This document shows positions 11,401-23,400 of a DNA stretch of 64,000 nt, piece after piece. Position 1 is the stretch's first letter. Every line of letters starts with the position of its first letter. Source of the stretch: Strongylocentrotus droebachiensis. Taxonomy: Eukaryota > Echinodermata > Echinoidea > Camarodonta > Strongylocentrotidae. The notes beneath the pieces were generated by a model. It was not told where the DNA came from. It ran no database searches and saw only the letters and a list, made by a program, of their open reading frames with translations. Both the position numbers and the translations under genes were made by a program. The DNA is taken from NCBI GenBank assembly GCA_035222895.1, contig JAVYIG010006783.1, forward strand, positions 1 through 64,000, given 5' to 3'.

Positions 11401-14400
11401 TAGTGTGTTTGTACTGTCCGCCAATCCAGTGTACGTACGTACACGCACGTCACAGTACATGCATGCAGTCTAGTCATTACGTCACGATCACATTACCATG
11501 GTACCAGCACGCGCATAGCTAACTGTGCGCGTTAATTTATTTAACCGGTGCGCGCACGCATGCGCATTGGGTCTATCGTCAGAATTAACGCCTACTGTGC
11601 ATGCGCAGAAGTCGTGGCTAAAATTAAAACACGACTTGCGCAGAACTTAAACAGTTGTTTAGTTAAACACGACTTAGACACGACTTCAGAATTAGAAATT
11701 TAGTTAGACAGGACTTAGACGCGCCCTCGCGTTTAAGTCGTGTCTAACTAAACAGTTGTTTAACTTTAGACATGGCTAAGTTAGACACGACTTCAGAATA
11801 CGGGCCGATCACATTTGCGCGCTTTATAGGGTTCAACACGCTTCGCGGCTTCAACCCTCGAGGCGGATCACTAGGCGGTGTCACACAGAAAAATCCCGAC
11901 CTATCATGAATAAACCAGATTTTAGAAATCTAGTTTTTTCATTTACGTCGGTGACACACTGGTGACAGACAGGCTACGAATAATCCGGATAACTAAAATC
12001 CGGATGTTTGATGGGCCATTGCGCATGTGCCGTTTAGGTAGATAAGAATTGTGACGTCACACGTTCAATCATTAAATGCGCGCTAATATAATTGTGCGCA
12101 GGTCATGATAGCGCGTTAAAAACCCTATGCCAGCCAATCACGTTAAACTTACACTGACCTTTAAAGGGATTATTTCAACATTGGTGTCAGAAAGAAAAAT
12201 CACTTTAAAAAAACCCTGAAAAATCCTTTCAAGAGAGAATTATCTTGCTTCATACGAGGATTTTTGAAGGGATTTTTGAAGGGATTTTTAAAGAGATAAT
12301 TGGTGACAGACAGCCAATTAAGAGGATAACTAAAATCCGGATAACTAAAATCCTGATTTCTGGCCTCTGTGTGACACCGCCTACTGTGTATATACAGTAA
12401 TTATAATGTTTGTGGGCCTATTCTTGCGCAGCAGTATGCGTAAATGCGTATACAGGTAAATGCGCTTATCTCTGTGTAAATGCGTATACAGGTAAATGCG
12501 CTTAACTACAACAAACAATTTCGTAAAGCACAAATTAAGCAACTTAATCAAGCTAGACGAGCAATGTATAGTCTATTATCTAAAGCTTATCAACTGCACT
12601 TACCTATTGATATCCTCTTGGAATTATTTGATCAACTTGTGTTGCCTATTCTGCTCTATGGAAGTGAGATATGGGGATTTGAAGTGCTACATGATCTTGA
12701 AATTGTCCACATGAAATTTTGTAAGCAAGCCCTTTCTGTCAACAAAACAACTGCAAATTGTATGGTACTTGGTGAATTGGGGAGGCTTAAACTCGAGAAA
12801 TATATCGAAAGCAGAATGATAAACTTCTGGTTTAGGATTGTACATAGTGGACAGGATAAATTTTCTGGTAAGGTGTATATTATCTTAAAATTACTCTTTG
12901 AGAAGAATATATATCAGGCACCTTGGTTAAAAAAAATCAAGCTGACTCTGGACAATATGGGGATGTCTAATTTATGGGAAATTTGTGAAAATACTAGCTG
13001 TGAGTGGGTCAAACAAACTGTGGAACGTCGATTGAGAGATTCTCATGCTCAGTATTAGTCTGCTTGTATGTACGATAATTCGCATTGTTTTAACTATCGA
13101 ATCTACAAACATTCTTAATGTTTAGAAAGATACTTAATCGATCTCATTAAAAGAGATCTGACAATATTAAGTCGTTTTCGCTGTGGCAATCATTACCTGC
13201 CGATTGTAGCTGGTAGATATTCAAATAATCCAAGGGAAATGAGGCTATGTACGCTGTGCAATTTGCAATCGCTTGGGAATGAGTTTCATTACTTGTTTGT
13301 ATGCCCTACGTTTCCATCAGACAGAAAATTGTTCATCGATAAATATTTTATTGAAAGACCAAATACACTGAAAATGGATCAGCTTTTTAACTCCAATAAT
13401 GTACAAACACGTTAAAACTTAGTAAAATTCTGTCGAAAAATAATGCTTCGTTTTCATTAATTCAAGTATGTGCAAAAACATGTTATGAGTTCAATATTAA
13501 CTTTATGTTTCTCTTTTTTGTCTTATATCAATTTATTAAATTGATATCAAGAATATTTTCAGTAATTCATTAATTCAGATATCAATTTACTGGTGCCAGT
13601 AAATTCCTTTTTCAATTGATTCCATTAATTTCGTCACTATAATTATCGTTTTAATACACCAGTTTACAGTTGTATCAGTGCGCATGCGCAGACATGGGCG
13701 CCATTTTAAATGGCGAGTAAACAAAGCCAATGACCTAGAGGTCAGTGGTATTTATGCGTAAATTAAGATTGCGCCCATGCAAATTATGATGAAATCACTG
13801 CCTGCGCGCCGCGTTGTGCGCGCACATCATCATTTGCATGGGCGCAATCTTAATTTACGCATAAATAACACTGACCTAAACTGGTGTATTGATTTTATCG
13901 TTTTGTTTTTGATTATTATTATTATTATCATCATCAGTATTGTTATTATCATTATCATCATAATTTTTCTCACTATTGTCGATAGTGTTAATTTGTATGG
14001 ATTAACATTAATTCTATTTGTATTTTATATTTCACAGTGTTAAATTGACAAATTCAAACTGATTGTAAACTTCTCCAATACCCCAATGTGGGTGACATGA
14101 AAATAAATTGTCATTGTCATTGTCATTGTCATTGTCATTGTCCTTGTGTGCCCACTAAATTAAACCTCTTAAACTTGAGATTTATTTGTCAGCTATACTA
14201 GGCGGTGTCACACAGAAAATCCCGACCCATCTTGAATAAACCAGATTTTAGAAATCTAGTTTTTTCATTTACGTCGGTGACAGACTGGTGACAGACAGGC
14301 TACGAATAATCCGGAAAACTAAAATCCGAAATTTTTGAGGGGCCATTGCGCATGCGCCGTTTAGGTAGATAAGCATTGTGACATCACATTTTTAAATGCG

Positions 14401-17400
14401 CGCATTTAAACGTGTGATGTCACAATGCTTATATAAAGGGATTATTTCAACATTGGTGTCAGATAGAAAAATCCCTGAAAAAACCCTTGACAAATCCTTT
14501 CAAGAGAGAATTATCTTGCTTCATATGATGATTTTTGAAGGGATTTTTGAAGAGATAATTAATGTCAGACAGCCAGTTAAGAGGATAACTATAATCCGGA
14601 TATCTAAAATCCTGATTGTTGGCCTCTGTGTTACACCGCCTACTGTCACGAAACAATCTTGAATGAATTCTTTTAAAATCAAATAAAAAGGGTCTAGGAG
14701 TTTCGTAGTATAAAAAAAATGATGCATGTTTTCGTTCGTTCATTATACGATCTGTCTGCCCTCGTTGAGGCTCAACTCGGCCTCAACTCGAGTGCGGATA
14801 GATCGTAAAATAAATTCAGGCGCATGCATCATTTGTATAATATTGGGGTATTGTCTTTCTCAAGGATGATTTTTCTGAAGGTTATAAATTCAAACACACA
14901 AATCTCCCATACCTTTAATATCCCCTTAGGGGAAGCAACTCCTATACAACCCTTTCCTTTAATATCCCCTTAGGGAAAGCAACTCCTATACAACCCTCTC
15001 CTTTAATATCCCCTTAGGGGAAGCAACTTCTTTACAACCCCCTCATTTAATATCCCCTTAGGGGAAGCAACTCCTATACAACCCTCTCCTTTAATATCCC
15101 CTTAGGGGAAGCAACTTCTGTACCACCCTCTCCTTTAATATCCCCTTAGGGGAAGCAACTCCTATACAACCCTCTCCTTTAATATCCCCTTAGGGGAAGC
15201 AACTCCTTTACAACCCTCTCCTTTAATATCCCCTTAGGGAAAGCAACTCCTATACAACCCTCTCCTTTAATATCCCCTTAGGGGAAGCAACTTCTTTACA
15301 ACCCCCTCATTTAATATCCCCTTAGGGGAAGCAACTCCTATACAACCCTCTCCTTTAATATCCCCTTAGGGGACGCAACTTCTGTACCACCCTCTCCTTT
15401 AATATCCCCTTAGGGGAAGCAACTCCTATACAACCCTCTCCTTTAATATACCCTTGGGGGAAGCAACTACTCTACGAACCTCTCCTTTAATATCCCCTTA
15501 GGAGAAGCAACTTCTTTACAACCCTCTCCTTTAATATACCCTTAGGGAAAGCAACTCCTATACAACCCTCTCCTTTAATATCCCCTTAGGGGAAGCAACT
15601 TCTATACGACCCTCTCCTTTAATATCCCCTTGGGGGAAGCAACTTCTATACGACCCTCTCCTTTAATATCCCCTTGGGGGAAGCAACTACTCTACGAACC
15701 TCTCCTTTAATATCCCCTTAGAGGAAGCAACTAATTTACAACCCTCTCATTTAATATCCCCTTAGGGGAAGCAACTTCTATACCACCCTCTCCTTTAATA
15801 TCCCCTTAGGGGAAGCAACTCCTATACGACCCTCTCCTTTAATATCCCCTTAGGGGAAGCAACTTCTTTACAACCCTCTCCTTTAATATCCCCTTAGGGG
15901 AAGCAACTTTTTTACAACCCTCTCCTTTAATATCCCCTTAGGGGAAGCAACTTCTATACGACCCTCTCCTTTAATATCCCCTTAGGGGAAGCAACTCCTA
16001 TACGACCCTCTCCTTTAATATCCCCTTAGGGGAAGCAACTCCCCTACGAACCTTTCCTTTAATATCCCCTTAGGGGAAGCAACTCCTATACGACCCTCTC
16101 CTTTAATATCCCCTTAGGGGAAGCAACTCCTCTACGAACCTCTCATTTAATATCCCCTTAGGGGAAGCAACTTCTATACGACCCTCTCCTTTAATATCCC
16201 TTTAGGGGAAGCAACTTCTTTACGACCCTCTCCTTTAAAGGCCCACTGCACTACTTGTAGCTGCTTGCGCCCTCTATATAACAAACAATGCCTAATCGGT
16301 GACCATTGGTCCCCCATGATCCTCTTTTTCTTATGTTAACTGAGAGCTGAGTTGATGAGATAACCACCTGTCCAGTGACCTTGCACGGCAGTCTAATCCC
16401 TCCTGTAAACTACGGCAGATAAGCTTTAATATCCCCTTAGGGGAAGCAACTCCTATACGACCCTCTCCTTTAATATCCCCTTAGGGGAAGCAACTCCTTT
16501 ACAACCCTCTCCTTTAATATCCCCTTAGGGGAAGCAACTCCTTTACAACCCCCTCATTTAATATCCCCTTAGGGGAAGCAACTCCTATACAACCCTCTCC
16601 TTTAATATCCCCTTAGGTGAAGCAACTCCTATACAACCCTCTCCTTTAATATCCCCTTAGGAGAAGCAACTCCTATACAACCCTCTCCTTTAATATCCCC
16701 TTAGGTGAAGCAACTCCTATACAACCCTCTCCTTTAATATCCCCTTAGGAGAAGCAACTTCTGTACCACCCTCTCCTTTAATATCCCCTTAGGGGAAGCA
16801 ACTCCTATACAACCCTCTCCTTTAATATCCCCTTAGGGGAAGCAACTCCTATACAACCCTCTCCTTTAATATCCCCTTAGGGGAAGCAACTCCTATACAA
16901 CCCTCTCCTTTAATATCCCCTTAGGGGAAGCAACTTCTGTACCACCCTCTCCTTTAATATCCCCTTAGGAGAAGCAACTTCTGTACCACCCTCTCCTTTA
17001 ATATCCCCTTAGGGGAAGCAAATCCTATACAACCCTCTCCTTTAATATCCCCTTAGGGGAAGCAACTCCTATACAACCCTCTCCTTTAATATCCCCTTAG
17101 GGGAAGCAACTCCTATACAACCCTCTCCTTTAATATCCCCTTAGGGGAAGCAACTCCTATACAACCCTCTCCTTTAATATCCCCTTAGGGGAAGCAACTC
17201 CTATACAACCCTCTCCTTTAATATCCCCTTAGGGGAAGCAACTCCTATACAACCCTCTCCTTTAATATCCCCTTAGGGGAAGCAACTCCTATACAACCCT
17301 CTCCTTTAATATCCCCTTAGGGGAAGCAACTCCTATACAACCCTCTCCTTTAATATCCCCTTAGGGTAAGCAACTCCTATACAACCCTCTCTTGAGTCAC

Positions 17401-20400
17401 ATACTGTTGGGATCACATGCTTTATAAATGCTCATGAATTCTTCCTCAACTCTTTTCAGATAAACAAGACGGACGACTCAGAGTCGTCTGGTTATGAAAG
17501 TATGGGAAGCGAGGTTTGTATACATAACTTTTAGCCATCGAACACTGTTGCCAAGTCTATGTGGTCAAATGTCATGCTTAAGAATATTTATTTCTTTTTT
17601 ACTTCCTATGTCCGAACTATTAAAGGCATATTAAAAGTTTAAAACGCGTCCAAAGAAGAACAAACTATACACAATTACCTTATTTCTATACGAACAGGCA
17701 AGATATTTCGTTACCGTAAGTATGGTCGAAAATGCTTATCATCTTTGAAATAGCGATGAAAGCTATACCTGTACATGTATTGAAACAAGAAAGCAAAAAG
17801 CTTATGTACATGTATTCTGCTTTGTCAGAGAAATTTGCGGTCACAATTACCTGTTCAGATCCAATGCTTTAAAATGTTCTCTAATCCTTCCTCAACTCTT
17901 TTAAATAAGCAAGCCACCCGACCGAACTACGGGTTTTCAAGGACTTCGGAGATCATATTTATCCGAGGTTTGTTTGCATAACTTGTAGCCATTGGACACT
18001 GTTGCCAAGTCCATGTGTTATGTTGTTATGCTAAATGTTTTTAATTTCTTTTTAACTCCCTATGTCCGAACGATTAAAGGCGTTTTAAAAGCTAAAACGC
18101 GTCCAAAGAAGAACAAATTATACCCACATAACATTTCTTTCTTTATAACAATTCAATTTATTAATTTCATATATACAAGGATATAATATATTTAAAAAAC
18201 TGTACCTGGGAAATCACATTAAAAAGCCATAATCATAATAATAAGGAAAGCGAATACAAAATACAAACATGAACAGCCAAGATATTTCGTTGTATAAGTA
18301 TGGTTAAAAATGCTTATCATCCTCATTGAAATAGCGGTGAAAGTTGTACATGTATTGAATTAAGAAGGCAAAAAACTCGTGTAATCTGGCTCGTCAGAGA
18401 GATTTGGGGTCACAATGTCCTTTTTGGATCACATGCTTTATAAATGCTCTTAAATCCTTCCTCAACTCTTTCAGATGAGCAAGCTACCCGATGTAAGTTC
18501 GGGCTTTCAACGAACTAGGAGTTCACATTTGTTCCAGGTTTGTATGAATAACGTGTAGCCATTGAACACTGTTGCCAATTCAATATGTTCTGTTATTATA
18601 AAGAAGATTTATTTCTTTGTAACTTCTTGTCCGAACTAAGGCATATTCAAGTTTATTTTGTTTCACATTTCACAATTTGTTTTTACATAATGGACAAAAT
18701 TAGAACATAAAATGAATTTAACTTAAAGTATCACATTATATAATAAATTCTTGTAAAGACATCGAAATTCATCAGATTGAATAGTAGGCTAAACAGGGTG
18801 AAAAGTGAGGAACCTATAAAAAAGCTCGGTTTGTAGATTATAGGGTCCCCTAAATAAAACTAATATTTGATTGAAGTAGTTGCAATAGTGAGTAAGTTTA
18901 CAATAATAATAGGTGGGCAAGAAGGCCTTAACATGAGATGATATACAGCTCGTGTAATCTGGCTTGTCAGAGAGATTTGGGGTCACAATGCCCTTTTTTG
19001 ATCACATGCTTTATACATGCTCTTAAATCCTTCCTTAACTATTTCAGATGAGCAAGCTACCCGACGGAAGTTCTGGCTTTCAACGATCTAGGAGTTCACA
19101 TTCGTTCAAGGTTTGTATAAATAACTTGTAGCCATTGAACTGTGTTGCTAATTCAATGTGTACTGTTATTCTAAAGAAGATTTATTTCTTTGTAACTTCC
19201 CATGTCCGAACTAAGGCATATTGAAGTTTCAAGTTTATTTTGTTTCACATTTCACAAAAAAGAATTTACATAATAGACAAAATTAGAACATAAAATGAAT
19301 TTAACTAAAAGTATCACATTATATAATCAATTCTTTGTAAATACATCAAATTAATTGTATTGAATAGTAGGTTATACAGGGTGAAATGTGAGGAACCTAT
19401 TGAAAAGCTCGGCTTGTAGATTATAGGTTCCCCTAAATAAAACTAATATTTGATTGAAGTAGTTGCAATAATAATAGGTGGGTAAGAAGGCCTTAAAGGT
19501 ACTATGTCCCTTTTGCAGCCAACTTCAAATTCTGTAGAACTTTGCAGGAATTATGAATATGTCATGTATGTCCTATCTGTGAAATTTGAACGTTAGCAGT
19601 GTCCTAATAGTGTCCAAATTATGCAAGGAAACCCGTTTACTTGCTAGACTTCACTGTCAGACACTATTGAGTGACTGACTGGCTCTTTCTTCTTCTTTGG
19701 TAATAACAACATGAGCTGTAAAGGGTACATGAGCATTTGTCTACATCAATAACCCACTTCTTGTGATGGCCAAAATTAAACTGATTGAATCTTTGCGCAG
19801 CATAAAGCGTACGACCATTCGGTACAATGGTCTGAAAATCAAGACTATTACTTATTGGCTCTATAGCTCCTAAGTCGATTTGACAACTAATAGTCGTTAT
19901 TTTCCCACTTGAAGACATTTTCAAGCCCCACCTTTTTAGGGAAGTTCTAAATTAGTATTATTTTCAAATGCCGTTGGAATTTAACCTTTTCATTTGTTTG
20001 GCCTGCAAATGGGTCATAATACCTTTAACATGAGATGATATAAAGTCAAAGTGAAACAAGTAAAAGGCTAGCAACGAACAGTCACGTATCACGTATCCAT
20101 ATTGCTCCGTTTAGTCTCATTTCACAACGCCCCCTATCGTCAGAGTCAGCAGCCATACATGTTAGCCTATGGACGTTTTTTTTTTTAATCGTTAAAAATT
20201 CATTTTTTGTTTAAACGAAAAGCACATCGATCCCGACGTACGTTATCACTAGCTCTTTCATTGGAGCCCTCATGTCTCATTGGCTTTTGAAAGTTCACCC
20301 ACCGTAATTTTTCAAAATAGGTTGCAAGCTCGCCATTGCCTATAATACACATGTGAAACAAGTCGAACTTTGGACTCAGTCTGCCAAGCGATTGTAAGAT

Positions 20401-23400
20401 TATAGGTCAAGCACACGAAGGATAAGAAACATGAATTATCATAGATGAATTATCATAGATCACTTCTGCTTGGTCCATTATGTCCATTATGTCCATTTCA
20501 TCCAACCCCCCACCGTAATTTTTCCATTTAGTAAAAGCAAACATTTTGTCGAGGTAAGCAAAAACATGAATATTCATGACACCATGGACTTTTCGGTTAT
20601 TAACAGAGGGGTGCAATCGGTCATCACGTCAAACTCCCCTAATTGCCACCAAGTATTTCATATCGTTATATAGTTTGGTATGTTTCTTTTACTCACTCAT
20701 GAATTATTAAATATCAATGATGGTTTAAAGATATGTAAAAGAAAATTTTAGTTGATATTTATTAACAAAGTAATTTAGATTTAGCAAAGCAATCTCACAT
20801 ACAAAATTACTATCAAGTGTCGTCTGCTACGCCGATTGTCGCCTGCTTCGTTTAAGGCACATATTTATCGCTTGGACTGTAAGGTATACCAGGGAGATTT
20901 GTACTTTCCTGCGGTACAACGTAAAGCAGGAAAATATTGTATATGCGGATCCTTTTAATGATTACGTAATGGAAGTGGCGAGACGGTATGGTTTGAATAA
21001 CTTAGGCAGGTGAAAGTTATTGTATTGAGAAGGAAAGGAATGTTCAGAAAGGCATAATAAGAGAGGGAAATGGGCGTGGTAGCCATTCTAGCTTTGTCAG
21101 TATAATTCGCGCCATTGCGCGCGAACACATCACACCCAATGGCATACAGCCGGTACCCTGCAACACAGTGGAACATTCTAAGAAATTGAAAATTTATCTA
21201 CAAAATAGACCTCTTGAATCATCTGAGAAGTAACTTACCCTATTCTAACGACTTCAATGAACGTCAAGATAACAATGGCTGCGTTTCCATCCAAAAATAA
21301 AACTAGTTTGCAATTAGAAATAGTTCATTTGTCGATAATTTCACAAAATATATTTGCCGCCGCATTCAATATGACGTAATTGACAGCTGATTGGCTAGTT
21401 TAGTAGTGAGGTCGAACCAGGGGCGTCGCTAGACCTTTTTCAGTGGGGGGGGGGGGGGTGTAGAGGCCAACGATTACCGACAAAACTAGCCACCAATTAC
21501 CGACAAAATTAAATGTCCAATATCTACAAATTCATCCCTATAAACCTGGGGCCAAAGGCTAAATAGTTTTTCCTATGGACTATCTATAGTACTTGCATAT
21601 GCGCAAAATTGTCATTTTCCTCGACGACATAAATATACGATTTATTTTTTCAATTTAGTCAGCATCATAGCTAAATATATTGTAATGCAGGCGCGGAGCT
21701 GGGATCTTATTTTAGGGAGGGGCGGTAGTGAGCAAGAGAATCACTTAAAAGCGCGCTCATTAGGGAGGTGTGGGTGATGTGCATCCCGCGCAAAGCGCGG
21801 AAGCTTAGACGTTTCCTTAAATTATTAGGAAAAGAAGACGATTAATTGTACCTTTGTCGACTGTTAATCCTTGGCTGAATGAAGTTCCCCCCCTCCCGCG
21901 CAAAGCGCGCAAGCTTTGACGTTTCATTAAATTATTAGAAAAAGCAGACGATTCGGTGTACTGTTCTCGACTCTTAATCCTTGTCTGAATTCAGTTTCTC
22001 CACCACCCGAGCGAAGCGCGGAAGCTTTGACGTTTCATTAAATTATGAGAAAAAGCAGACGATTCGTCGTACTGTTTTCGACTCTTAATAAGCCCTATTC
22101 ATCTGAATTCAGTTTCCCCCCTCTCGCGCGAAGCGCGAGTGCTCTGACGTTTCCTCATATTATTAGAGAAAGAACACGATTCGTTGTACCGTTTTCGACT
22201 CTAAATAAGCCCTATTAATATTGTCTGAATTCAGTTTCCCCCTCTCGCGCGAAGCGCGGAAGCTTTGACGTTTCCTTAAATTATTAGAGAAAGAAGACGA
22301 TTTGTTGTACCGTTCTCGACTCGTCTAAATGAAATTTTCCCCTTCCGCGCGAAGCGCGGAATTTTTGGCGTTTCATCACAATATAGTAAAAGGAAGACGA
22401 TTCCTCGTACCGTTTTCGACTCTTAATCCTTGTCTGAATTCAGTTTCTCCACCACCCGAGCGAAGCGCGGAAGCTTTGACGTTTCATTAAATTATGAGAA
22501 AAAGCAGACGATTCGTCGTACTGTTTTCGACTCTTAATAAGCCTCTTTATTTCCCTCTCTTTTTTTCTCTCTCTTTTTTTCTCTCTCTTTTTTTCCCTCT
22601 CTTTTTTCTCCTCCCCCTTTTCTCTTTTTCCCGACGGCAGCGCAATTTTACCGACAATATCCTGACAGGTGGGGGGTATCGCACCCCCCACACCCCCCCA
22701 CCCCCCCCCCCCCCCCCCCCCCTTTGGCGACGCCCCTGGGTCGAACGAGCTATGTTTGTGCTGCAGTGATCCAGCGAGCGAAAATGAGACAATCGGAGCA
22801 ATATGATGTTCACGTTCACGTCTTGCCCCCTTTCGTGAAATAGGTCACCCAAATCTACAAAGTGTTGGGTTACGTGACCCAACAATTTGTTGATTTGCTA
22901 TATGCAATCTACGAAAGCTCACGTAAATTGACGCTGACGTTTAAAAAAAGAGCAAATTGTCATTGAGAAGAGACTAATGGCAACTTCAGGCCAGAATCTG
23001 TTGTGTAACTCTGTGGTTTACTCTGCGTATACGATGCTCGACTAATTCAGTAAATGGATGAAACAAATACTACTACCATTACTTCTTGTACTAAACTAAA
23101 ATGTAAAAAAATATATCATGTACAGTTAAATGTAAAAATATAAAATAAAGTATCTTGTACGGTGCAATGATCGAGGTTAGCCAGCGCTCAGCGCAGGCGC
23201 GGATCCAGGATTCTTTAGGGTGGGGCAAATTTGAAACTATGCGAGCCAAATATTAGTATGTAATGTTGACACCGGCAGTAGCGAAATGAGCAAAAACGTT
23301 TGAGGACGGGGGAGGGGGGGGGTGGTAGACAAAAAAACAAACATCCGCACCACCCTACTCTTACATGCAGGCCCCGCTGAACGTATCTCTTAGTGGGTGG

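Larger units (their letters stand above)
9950..14150. repeat. long inverted repeat (foldback), arms about 9950-10413 and 13433-14150
   Basis: The left arm runs from GACAATGACAATGACAATTC through GTTTACAATCAGTTTGAATT to AACGAAGCATTA. The right arm reads the reverse complement, from TAATGCTTCGTTTTCATTAA to AATTGTCATTGTCATTGTC. The right arm is interrupted by a nested element (13655-13888). Between the arms lie other transposons and a LINE remnant. This overlaps the outer element at 9699-11870, so the cluster has been rebuilt by successive insertions. Confidence 0.8.

Noticed and set aside
14913-17392. CRISPR-like array of regular repeats
   Set aside because: Units are contiguous 44-mers with no unique spacers, in a eukaryotic intron; it is a minisatellite.
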